Assembly: GCA_009839745.1 (NCBI GenBank)
Contig: VXPE01000075.1
Span: forward strand, 1 to 64,000
DNA length: 64,000 nucleotides
Direction of reading: 5' to 3'
DNA from: Candidatus Poribacteria bacterium
GTDB taxonomy: Bacteria; Poribacteria; WGA-4E; WGA-3G
Shown here: positions 9,563 to 16,887 of the stretch, piece by piece
Layout of the letters: every line of letters starts with the position of its first letter
Numbering within the stretch: the first letter of the stretch is position 1
Made by a program: the position numbers and the translations under genes
The notes under the pieces: generated by a model
The model's database searches: none
What the model was told of the DNA's origin: nothing
The model's input: the letters and a program-made list of their open reading frames with translations, nothing else

Positions 9563-9591
9563 TTGACATTGAGTTAAAAATGTGGTATAAT
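9563..9591 (+). promoter_or_regulatory. tnpB: Consensus promoter of tnpB
   Basis: TTGACA (9563-9568), 17-nt spacer, TATAAT (9586-9591), preceded by TGTGG so that an extended -10 (TGG) is also present. This is a perfect sigma-70 consensus, unusual strength for an IS nuclease gene. Confidence 0.8.
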
Positions 9592-9595
9592 TAGA

Positions 9596-9678
9596 GTATC
9601 AGGTTGGCAAGCATTCTAAGCGTTGCCACTCGGCAATGTGCTTGCCTCCCACTTAGAAGGGGATAAACGCCTGATACC
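9596..9678 (+). other. Structured 5' leader of tnpB
   Basis: The 83 nt between promoter and gene hold four complementary pairs: GTATCAGG with CCTGATAC (outermost), GGCAAGCA with TGCTTGCC, GTTGCC with GGCAA(C/T), and TTCTAAG with CTTAGAA. The last pair crosses the GGCAAGCA stem, so a pseudoknot or two alternative folds are possible. Confidence 0.5.
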
Positions 9679-9687
9679 TGATATACC

Positions 9688-10899
9688 ATGCGAAACACGA
9701 CACACAAACTTTTTCATGATAAGTCTTTGAAGCATTTGCACGACGACTTGAATATCATCGGCGTTGTGCGGAATCACTTCATTGGGCTTTCTATGCGGTA
9801 TTACCGCCGCTATGGGAAGGGACTTTCGTATTCTAAAATGTCCAAGCACTTGACGAGACTCAAAAAACTTGAGAAGTATCAGCATTGGCATATCCCGTAT
9901 TCGTGGTCTCTGCAAAACATGCTCAAACGTTTGGCACAGTCCTTTCGAGAAATGAAAACGCTTGGACGCGGACACCCCCAATTCAAGTCGTGTAAGAAAT
10001 ACAAGGGAATGACGTTTGATGGCATACAAGCCCCGCTTGAAAAAGTTTTGGAGAAACAGAAACACCAGAGAAACCATCCGACCTACAAAATCCGCTTGAA
10101 TGGACGCTGGTATCGCTTCGCCTTGCATCGTGCGATTGAAGGTAAAATCCTTCGCGTTCAGGTTACAAGGGACGCACTTGGAGATGTGTATATCACCCTC
10201 ACAGAAGATTTTACGGAAGTCCGATACGAACCCAAGACGGGTAAAGCCGAAGGGTTTGATTTTGGTATCAAAGACTTCTTGACTACCAGTGATGGTGAAA
10301 AGCCTGCCTCCCCGATGTTCTACAAACAGAATGCCGAGAAGTTGGCGAAAGCCCAGCAGGAGCATTCTCGCAAGGTCAAAGGGTCTCATAATCGAGAACG
10401 CGAACGCAAGAAAGTTGCGCGTATCCATAAGAAAACGGCAAATCAACGAACCGATCATCATTGGAAACTTGCGATAGAGTTGTGTCGTGAGTTTGATATT
10501 CTGTTCTTTGAGGACCTGAACCTTGAAGGAATGAAACGCCTTTGGGGTAAACAGGTCTCCGATCTTGCCTTCGGTGAGTTCATGCGAAAACTCAAGCATC
10601 AATCTCATAAGCGTATCCGCTCTGTGCTGAAGATTGGGCGATGGACTCCCACCACAAAGTGCTGTTGTGTGTGTGGACATAAAAATGAAAACCTCACGCT
10701 CACAGATCGTCATTGGCAGTGTCCTGAATGTGATACATATCTTGACCGCGACCAAAACGCTGCTATCAATATCCTTAAGGAAGGGGTAGCTTCCTTTGCG
10801 TTAGGAGAAGTAAATCCTATTGTTTTGTTTAACAAAATTGTAGGTATCTCCGTTGAAGCGAGTAGTCCGCTTCTGAAAACCACAAATGCTTCTGCTTAA
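9688..10899 (+). CDS. tnpB: TnpB, RNA-guided nuclease of IS200/IS605 family
   Basis: 403 aa. TnpB proteins are omega-RNA-guided DNA nucleases, ancestors of Cas12, that favour retention of their IS at the donor site. The RuvC-like triad is complete: Asp191 in GFDFGIKDF, Glu275 in FFEDLNLEGM and Asp355 in DRDQNAAINIL. Spacing is close to ISDra2 TnpB (191/278/361 by established knowledge). A zinc ribbon (CCVCGHKN then CPECDTY) lies between the last two motifs. The N-terminal REC/WED part is full length, so the protein is probably active. The stop codon lies inside the first omega-RNA hairpin. The long open frame on the opposite strand is a shadow. Confidence 0.92.
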   Translation: MRNTTHKLFHDKSLKHLHDDLNIIGVVRNHFIGLSMRYYRRYGKGLSYSKMSKHLTRLKKLEKYQHWHIPYSWSLQNMLKRLAQSFREMKTLGRGHPQFKSCKKYKGMTFDGIQAPLEKVLEKQKHQRNHPTYKIRLNGRWYRFALHRAIEGKILRVQVTRDALGDVYITLTEDFTEVRYEPKTGKAEGFDFGIKDFLTTSDGEKPASPMFYKQNAEKLAKAQQEHSRKVKGSHNRERERKKVARIHKKTANQRTDHHWKLAIELCREFDILFFEDLNLEGMKRLWGKQVSDLAFGEFMRKLKHQSHKRIRSVLKIGRWTPTTKCCCVCGHKNENLTLTDRHWQCPECDTYLDRDQNAAINILKEGVASFALGEVNPIVLFNKIVGISVEASSPLLKTTNASA

Positions 10900-10931
10900 C
10901 GATTGCAGAAGCCTCGCCCTTTAGGGCGGGG
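10740..10931 (+). ncRNA. Putative omega-RNA (reRNA) of the TnpB element
   Basis: By analogy with ISDra2 and other TnpB elements, the guide RNA is made from the 3' end of tnpB and the right end. Two stacked perfect hairpins (10888-10912 and 10912-10931) form the likely 3' scaffold. The guide would be the next 16-20 nt (from about 10932), that is, the 3' end of the neighbouring LamG-type gene. The 5' boundary given here is a guess. Confidence 0.5.
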
Positions 10932-10935
10932 TCTA

Positions 10936-11622
10936 TCACTGTCTCTTTATAGCTGCCCAGGACGTTGCGAGTTTCCCCTGAGGCTCAATTGCCGTAAGGG
11001 ATGTTGTGGTGTTACCCTTCACGTTCACGTCATCAAAACTGGCTTGTGTATCCCACGTCCAGACACCGACTTTCCCAACGGGATAGGCATCATCAAGAAA
11101 GACACCCTGTTCTATGTCGTTAATCGCAACTGCGATGCGACTGCCTTCAACGACAACTCGGAGCGTGAACCATTCGTTGCGCGTCAGCGTGAGTCCGATA
11201 GGTTCAATGTCGTGTTCGATTTCATCGCGTGCTTCAAATCCGTCTTTAAAAGCAGTGCTGCGTTTGTGTCGCCATAACTCCGACTTATTCTCTTTCGGAC
11301 AGATGAGGTACACATAGTACTCAAATTCATTTTGTGCTCGGAAGACGATACCGCCCCAGTGTCCGTCATCAATACGGACTTTCGCTTCCAACGTATGGTC
11401 TCCCCATTCTACCCCGTCAACCAATGCCTTTTGTGCTTCACCCCAGCGTGTCGTTTGTTTATAGATGCCTTCTCCGACTTCCCAGCTGCCGTTCGCGGGT
11501 GCCCAATCGGAGGCATCATTATCAAAGGTCCAAACGTGTTCTTCAGCAGTTGCGAGAGGGACGGCATAGAGACTGATGCACATGAGGAGCAGGGCGAGTC
11601 GGTTTTTCATAACGTCCATCAT
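10936..11622 (-). CDS. Exported LamG/DUF1080-like protein with C-terminal tag
   Basis: 228 aa. Signal peptide at the N-terminus (MKNRLALLLMCISLYAVPLA then TAEE). The body looks like a concanavalin-type jelly roll of the DUF1080/LamG kind: DHTLEAKVRIDDGHWGGIVF, FEYYVYLI, WFTLRVVVEGSRIAVAIND and VGKVGVWTWDTQASFDDV. Such domains usually bind glycans. The tail (IEPQGKLATSWAAIKRQ) is the motif shared with 6264 and 11694. Start is Met1 or the better-supported Met5; no strong Shine-Dalgarno settles it. The stop codon lies at the right end of the TnpB element, so the insertion may have replaced the last codons. Confidence 0.7.
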   Translation of the reverse strand: MMDVMKNRLALLLMCISLYAVPLATAEEHVWTFDNDASDWAPANGSWEVGEGIYKQTTRWGEAQKALVDGVEWGDHTLEAKVRIDDGHWGGIVFRAQNEFEYYVYLICPKENKSELWRHKRSTAFKDGFEARDEIEHDIEPIGLTLTRNEWFTLRVVVEGSRIAVAINDIEQGVFLDDAYPVGKVGVWTWDTQASFDDVNVKGNTTTSLTAIEPQGKLATSWAAIKRQ

Positions 11623-11693
11623 GGTCGAAAACTACCGTTAACCTCATCTGAAATAGGGCGAATCCACTTGGGTTTCGCCCTATCCTTAAGAAC

Positions 11694-12464
11694 CTATTTC
11701 CGTTTAAGCTTTGCCCATTGGGTCGCGAGTTTCCCTTGGGGGACAACATCGAGACTCTCGGGTTCCATTCCGTTAACTTCAGCTTCGGTCAACGCGACGG
11801 CGTAGATTCGGGATTCTTCAATGTGCGCGTTGAGCTCTCCGGGACCACCGAGTCCGTTTGTATGCCGTTTTCCCCAAATTATTTCAGCATCACCTGTGGG
11901 CCAGGTTTTGATCTCACCCTTTTCATAACTGCCGAGGCTCTCACCGTTGCGGTATCCCGTAATCTTGTAAGTTCCACCCTTATCTTCGTAAGTGAAGGCT
12001 AAGTAAACCATTTCGCCTTCCTTCTTCTCGTTGTGCGCTTTTGGGAAGTCTTCCGTGCGGTGGAACCAACTGCTTCCAGACATCCATTGATTCGGTTGGC
12101 GTTCGGCATAGACAATCGCGTTAAATTGGTCCTCTGTGGCTTTATCTAACGTGAGTGCTGAGCCTTTCGTCGCGGCGAGGTTGTCCAGAGCGACCCAGGT
12201 CATCAATGTTTTCTCTTCAATGTCGGGTCCACTGTATTCGAGGGCGTGTGCCCATTTTCCTGTCTCCACAATCAGCTGACCACCTTTGAGTTCGGCACCG
12301 TGGAGATCTATATCGTCCCAGTTCCCCATCTCGTCTTTTTCGCTATCAAATAGCCACCACCCAAGCAGGTTATCTTCTTGAGCACCTGGATCTGCGAAGA
12401 CCACGGGGGCCGAGAGACTCAACATCAGCAGTACAGCACAGATGTAATAGACTTTTACTCTCAT
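11694..12464 (-). CDS. Exported LamG-domain protein with C-terminal tag
   Basis: 256 aa from the ATG at 12464, chosen because AGAGGAG lies about 9 nt upstream; an upstream in-frame ATG at 12521 has no such site. Signal peptide MRVKVYYICAVLLMLSLS then APVVFADP. The mature part matches LamG-like jelly rolls: LLGWWLFDSEKDEMGNWDD, TLMTWVALDNL, YLAFTYEDKGGTYKITGYRN and AHIEESRIYAVALTEAEV. The tail VVPQGKLATQWAKLKRK matches the proteins at 6264 and 10936. Probably a surface or periplasmic glycan-binding protein. Confidence 0.8.
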   Translation of the reverse strand: MRVKVYYICAVLLMLSLSAPVVFADPGAQEDNLLGWWLFDSEKDEMGNWDDIDLHGAELKGGQLIVETGKWAHALEYSGPDIEEKTLMTWVALDNLAATKGSALTLDKATEDQFNAIVYAERQPNQWMSGSSWFHRTEDFPKAHNEKKEGEMVYLAFTYEDKGGTYKITGYRNGESLGSYEKGEIKTWPTGDAEIIWGKRHTNGLGGPGELNAHIEESRIYAVALTEAEVNGMEPESLDVVPQGKLATQWAKLKRK

Positions 12465-12808
12465 TGTCAATTGCTCCTCTTTGAGTTCAAATTGAGGTTC
12501 AGCGCGAGTAGATTTCCTCAAGGATAGAAAACAGATTGTGCTTCCACCCGCATCGGTAAATTATATACAATTATAACACATCGTTGAGACAAAAGCAAAT
12601 ACATTTACACATCTACACACTCGGAAATTTCGCCGCTTGCAAATTATACCTGTATATGTTACCATATAATCATCTCAGTGCCACGTCTGAATCAGAATCA
12701 AGGAACAGGCGGGTTGCGCTGCCTACAGCAAAGTGATCTGTAATCTAAACTACAATTTGAAAATAACATTGTAAAAGCAAGAGAAAAACATGTGAACAGG
12801 AATAAAAA
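12465..12808. other. Divergent intergenic region with promoter for the LamG gene
   Basis: 344 nt between divergently read genes, AT-rich in the middle. On the minus strand TTGCTT (12598-12593), 17-nt spacer, TATAAT (12575-12570) is a plausible promoter for the LamG gene; a second TATAAT is at 12565-12560. For the plus-strand gene only AGGAATAAAAA before ATG is clear. No gene is seen in it. Confidence 0.45.
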
Positions 12809-15442
12809 ATGAAACGATTGATACCGTTACTACTCGTCATCAGTATCGGGCTGGTTTTCTGCCAAGAAATTTTTGCCCAACAAAACGCCGCCACCCAAAG
12901 AATGACAGCCACCCTATCCGGAAGTGTTATCTGGGAGGGACAGGATCTCTCCCACACGAGCGTGTCGGTCTACCGGGATAAAGAACTCAAAGCGTTGTAT
13001 ACCACCGGGATCCCCCAACTCGGCGATGGACAATTCACGATCCGCGTTGAGCCGGGTCGCTACTATATCGTTGCCTACGTTGATGTGGATAAATCGGGGC
13101 AATTCGATGCGGGGGACGGCTTGGGGATCCTCGGTATCACCGATTGGAACGACCAAGCGCAGGGGTATCAGTTAATTGCGGTAGATAACGGACAGAAGAT
13201 TCGGGGCTTAGAGATTCCGATAACGGCGCGTGCGGCACGTATTAAAGGGGAACTTAAGATCGTTCCAACCTCCCAATATGAGCCGAGTCAACTCCAGCGA
13301 TTCCAGACGGCTTTGCGGACGGCGACATCTGGGTGTCGTGGCTCACTCAAGATCGGTCAAGGTCCTGTGAATCCTCAAGCCCGCCTTGGAAATCGGAAAG
13401 CCTTGATCCTTGCGTATACGGATCTATCTTGGAAATATCGCGCGGGTATTGGTCCCGTCACGGATACAGGGGCGTGGGCGTTGAATCTGCTGCCGGGGAA
13501 GTATTACCTGATGGCGATTGTGGATAACAATAACACGAACAAATTGGACACAGGCGACGACTTCGGGTTCTACGGTGTCGAAGATATGCGGAAGCGTGGC
13601 GAATTCCCCGAACCCGTACTCATTTCGCCGAATAAGTTCACCGAAGATATTGAAATAGCGATTACGGCGACCTATCAGACCCGTAGAAGGACGGCGACCG
13701 AAAATACGAGTATACTCACAGGACATGTATCGCTACCTGAAGATGCAACGGCACGTGTTGAGGTATACGCCGAACCCGCTCTCGTTACACCGATTGCGAG
13801 CGGAGAAACCGCAGCAGGCGGTATATTCCGCATCGCGCTCCCGCCGGGGGAATACTACGTTATTGTTAATTCTGATGCCGATAAAAACGGTAGATACAGT
13901 GAAGGCGACGGCTTGGGTGGTTATGGAACAGTGGACATCACGACACAACCCCCGGCTCCGATCGTCCTTATGGAGGGTGAGAACCGAGACATCGAACTTG
14001 TGATAAGCGGGCGTTACGACGCGAACGGACACCTTCACGCCGCACCCCCGGGCATTGAAGCACATATCGAACAGGGCAGGATCGCAGGACGCGTAACGTG
14101 GGATGGGCATTCCGTTCAACAGGGTATTTTGACCCTCTCTTATAGCCCTGATTTCAGCGCACCGATCGCCATGCCAATTTCTCTGGCGGGAGACGGTAAT
14201 TATCAGGTCAGTGTTCTACCGGGTGCCTACTATGTCATGGCAATCATGGACGCAAACAATGACGGAGCAACGGGAATCACCGATGGGGTCGGAATATACG
14301 GCACGCGCCGCCCGACGCGCGGTGAACCTACAGCGGTCAGTGTATTTTCAGGACAGACGACGCCGCACATTGATATCGACATCCTCGCCAGTTACATCGA
14401 CGAAAAGGGGAACATGGCGGAAATTGAGGACGGGGGACGGTGGGCAATCAAAAAACAGCATGGCGAACCTGAAGATATTTTTAGGCTCACCCGGAATGGA
14501 CGCATGAACGAGGAGTGGAAATATTGGACAAAAGGCATCGGTTTTCTCTGGAGAGCCAACGGGGTAGGTTGGGAACTCGGGAACGAAGAGCGTTTTACGC
14601 CGAAAGATGGCATTACCGCAGAAGTGGTATCTTCAACGGGACAATTGCCAGCGCACATCTACTTTTCCTATGACGATATAATCTGGGGACTTGCCTCGGA
14701 TGGAACCAATGCGCCATTGGGTGCCGGACATAATCCATCCGTCGCGAATGATGGGACACTCATCTTTCAAGACAGGGAAGGAAACGTTATCGTCCGGAGT
14801 CGTGAACAGCGCAGCGGTGCGCTCCTACTTGACAGCCGACAGATGGCAAGAGATGTGGCAATATCGCCTGATGCGGATTATGTTGCCTATGCGCGTCCTG
14901 AGTATGGAAATCGGAGCCGCGTTATCATCCGACATATTCCGACGGAATCCGAGTTTATTGTGCCGTCAACGGCGTTACAAAGTTTTACACCCGCATGGAA
15001 CAGGGACGGCACGGTGCTTGCCTACGTCACAGCGGGAACAATCGAAAATCCGGATGCCGAAAGACATGCTCGGAACATTTACGCTTTTGACCAAGTGACA
15101 AAAAGTATAGAGCCGATTGTGGTATCCCCTGCTGATGATACGGAACCGACGTGGTCCCCTGCGAATCCGAACCAATTGGCGTTTACAAGAACAGAAGGCA
15201 CCTATCCACAGGTCTGGCTCATGACCTATTCAGATACAGGGGAACCCACGGAGCGGCAGTTAACGCAAAAAGGGGGCTCGCATCCGGTATGGGTGCCGTC
15301 GGAGGGACGCTGGATCCTCTATGAGAATAATGGACAACTCTGGCAGATTGATACGCAGAACCCGGAAACAACTGAAGCACCGATGATGTCCAACGGGCAG
15401 ATTGTGTTTGGACACGAACCCGCGGTTTTAGGTTTTAAATAA
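12809..15442 (+). CDS. Large exported protein with Ca-loop repeats and TolB-like propeller
   Basis: 877 aa. Signal peptide (about residues 1-24, ending QEIFAQ). Residues about 30-530 hold four repeats of a beta-sandwich of carboxypeptidase-regulatory type. Each ends in GxYYVxA then an acidic loop: DVDKSGQFDAGDGLGILG, DNNNTNKLDTGDDFGFYG, DADKNGRYSEGDGLGGYG and DANNDGATGITDGVGIYG. These D-x-D/N-x-x-x loops resemble EF-hand/dockerin calcium sites. Residues about 620-870 carry TolB-like blades (SPDADYVAYARPEYG, FTPAWNRDGTVLAYVT, PTWSPANPNQLAFTRT). Probably periplasmic or surface exposed. No enzyme motif recognised. It lacks the LATxW tail of its neighbours. The start has AGGAA about 7 nt upstream. 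Confidence 0.75.
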   Translation: MKRLIPLLLVISIGLVFCQEIFAQQNAATQRMTATLSGSVIWEGQDLSHTSVSVYRDKELKALYTTGIPQLGDGQFTIRVEPGRYYIVAYVDVDKSGQFDAGDGLGILGITDWNDQAQGYQLIAVDNGQKIRGLEIPITARAARIKGELKIVPTSQYEPSQLQRFQTALRTATSGCRGSLKIGQGPVNPQARLGNRKALILAYTDLSWKYRAGIGPVTDTGAWALNLLPGKYYLMAIVDNNNTNKLDTGDDFGFYGVEDMRKRGEFPEPVLISPNKFTEDIEIAITATYQTRRRTATENTSILTGHVSLPEDATARVEVYAEPALVTPIASGETAAGGIFRIALPPGEYYVIVNSDADKNGRYSEGDGLGGYGTVDITTQPPAPIVLMEGENRDIELVISGRYDANGHLHAAPPGIEAHIEQGRIAGRVTWDGHSVQQGILTLSYSPDFSAPIAMPISLAGDGNYQVSVLPGAYYVMAIMDANNDGATGITDGVGIYGTRRPTRGEPTAVSVFSGQTTPHIDIDILASYIDEKGNMAEIEDGGRWAIKKQHGEPEDIFRLTRNGRMNEEWKYWTKGIGFLWRANGVGWELGNEERFTPKDGITAEVVSSTGQLPAHIYFSYDDIIWGLASDGTNAPLGAGHNPSVANDGTLIFQDREGNVIVRSREQRSGALLLDSRQMARDVAISPDADYVAYARPEYGNRSRVIIRHIPTESEFIVPSTALQSFTPAWNRDGTVLAYVTAGTIENPDAERHARNIYAFDQVTKSIEPIVVSPADDTEPTWSPANPNQLAFTRTEGTYPQVWLMTYSDTGEPTERQLTQKGGSHPVWVPSEGRWILYENNGQLWQIDTQNPETTEAPMMSNGQIVFGHEPAVLGFK

Positions 15443-15487
15443 TCGTTTCTTGACCGCTTTTCACTGTGGGAGGGGTTTGTAACCCTA

Positions 15488-16831
15488 ATGCTCTTGGAAA
15501 AGCGAATTAGAAGGGACACGCAATTGAATCGTTTAAAAATCTCTGTTTTCATATTACTATTGTGTTTGATGACGGTAAACGTGGCTGGTGCGGAATGGCT
15601 CCTGATACCGATGGAGATCGGGGCACAGACCAACCACCTCAAGGCTTACGGGCTGACATACTGGGCATTAGAGGTTCCGCGAGAGTACCGATGCTACTGG
15701 TGGTTGAACTATCGCGGGGGTGCGTTCGTCCTACCCGACTCGCGAGACGTGCGGATACGCGCGGCGTTGATGGGAGTGCGCTTTGAACCGATAAATCACG
15801 CCGATTACCTCAGTATAAAGGAATCTGTTCTCGAAGGTAGCAACATGGACGAGATTCTCTTGGAAAAAGCCCCCAAAATCGCTGTGTATGCCCCCTCAGA
15901 GGCATCACCCTACCGAGATCCTTGGGACGATGCAGTCAAAATCGCCTTAGATTATGCAGAGATTCCCTACGATGAAATATGGGACAAAGAGGTCCAAAGT
16001 GGGGTGTTAGAAACAGAAGGGTACGACTGGCTTCATCTCCATCACGAGGACTTTACAGGTCAGCACGGTAAGTTCCACGCCGCATTTTCCACGCAGGTCT
16101 GGTATCAGCAACGGATGCTGATGTTTGAAAAAGCCGCCACAGCGGCAGGGTTTGGTCGGGTGGCGCGGCATAAAGGGCAGACGGCACAGATGATCGCGGA
16201 CTATATCGTCAACGGTGGGTTTGTTTTTGCCATGTGTTCTGCGCCAGAAACCCTTGACATTGCTCTGGCGGCACGCGGGGGGGCACTCGATATTGTTGCG
16301 CCTGAATTGGATGGGACACCGATTGAATCGGATGCCCATATCCACCTCGACTTTCAGCGCACTTTGGCATTTGAGAATTTTAGCCTTTACACGAACCCAT
16401 TCCGATACGAATTCTCAGACATTGACAACCCGAATCCTGATCGGGATGCACAGAGCGGGATTGAGGATTTCAAACTCTTTGAGTTTGCTGCGAAACATGA
16501 TCCCATTCCGACGATGCTCACGCAGAATCACGTAAGCATTGTGCCGGGGTATCTCGGACAGACGACATCCTTTAATATGGACAAGATTCGTGGCTCTGTG
16601 ACCATCTTAGGGCAGGTAGAAGGTAGCAACTACGCAAAATACATCCACGGCAAATTGGGGAAGGGGACGTTTACATTCCTCGGTGGACACGATCCGGAGG
16701 ATTACCGTCACCTTGTCGGTGAGGGAAAAATACCAACGAACCTTGATTTGCACAAACATTCACCGGGGTATAGGTTAATCCTGAACAATATCCTATTTCC
16801 GGCGGCGCGTAAGAAACCACAGAAGACCTAA
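15488..16831 (+). CDS. Exported glutamine-amidotransferase-like protein
   Basis: 447 aa with an N-terminal signal segment (ISVFILLLCLMTVNVAGAEW). Relatives in databases are often labelled asparagine synthetase B, probably wrongly, since no ATP-PP loop or N-terminal Cys is seen. The middle (GGFVFAMCSAPETLDIALAA) resembles the nucleophile elbow of class-I amidotransferase-like folds, and GTFTFLGGHDPEDY near the end resembles the ThuA/BPL_N kind. Substrate unknown. It precedes nadE by 54 nt on the same strand and may form a transcription unit with it and the Wzi-like gene. Confidence 0.55.
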   Translation: MLLEKRIRRDTQLNRLKISVFILLLCLMTVNVAGAEWLLIPMEIGAQTNHLKAYGLTYWALEVPREYRCYWWLNYRGGAFVLPDSRDVRIRAALMGVRFEPINHADYLSIKESVLEGSNMDEILLEKAPKIAVYAPSEASPYRDPWDDAVKIALDYAEIPYDEIWDKEVQSGVLETEGYDWLHLHHEDFTGQHGKFHAAFSTQVWYQQRMLMFEKAATAAGFGRVARHKGQTAQMIADYIVNGGFVFAMCSAPETLDIALAARGGALDIVAPELDGTPIESDAHIHLDFQRTLAFENFSLYTNPFRYEFSDIDNPNPDRDAQSGIEDFKLFEFAAKHDPIPTMLTQNHVSIVPGYLGQTTSFNMDKIRGSVTILGQVEGSNYAKYIHGKLGKGTFTFLGGHDPEDYRHLVGEGKIPTNLDLHKHSPGYRLILNNILFPAARKKPQKT

Positions 16832-16859
16832 CTTTCAACGCGCTATGAGGATAAAACAT

Positions 16860-16887
16860 AAGGAGTTGGCAATAAGGAGTTGGCAAT
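16860..16887 (+). repeat. Tandem duplication of the nadE ribosome-binding site
   Basis: AAGGAGTTGGCAAT occurs twice head to tail (16860-16873 and 16874-16887). Only the second copy is followed by G to give the ATG start. Confidence 0.85.

Larger units (their letters stand above)
9498..10935 (+). mobile_element. TnpB-only IS200/IS605-type (IS1341-like) element
   Basis: A tnpB gene is flanked by subterminal hairpins of the IS200/IS605 kind. At the left, GGTGTC (9498-9503) pairs GACACC (9533-9538) and encloses CCCCGTC/GGCGGGG (9508-9514 with 9521-9527). At the right, GCTTCTGC/GCAGAAGC (10888-10895 with 10905-10912) is followed at once by CCTCGCCC/GGGCGGGG (10912-10919 with 10924-10931). No tnpA transposase gene is present, so movement would need one in trans. 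Exact ends are not proven. The right end touches the stop codon of the LamG-type gene at 10936. Confidence 0.8.

Noticed and set aside
9616-10755. Long open frame (379 codons) on the minus strand over tnpB
   Set aside because: It lies wholly opposite the well-supported TnpB gene, has no family features and no ribosome-binding site. Codon bias of tnpB explains it.
10903-11277. Plus-strand open frame opposite the LamG-type gene
   Set aside because: Shadow of the minus-strand gene, which has a signal peptide, domain pattern and shared C-terminal tag.
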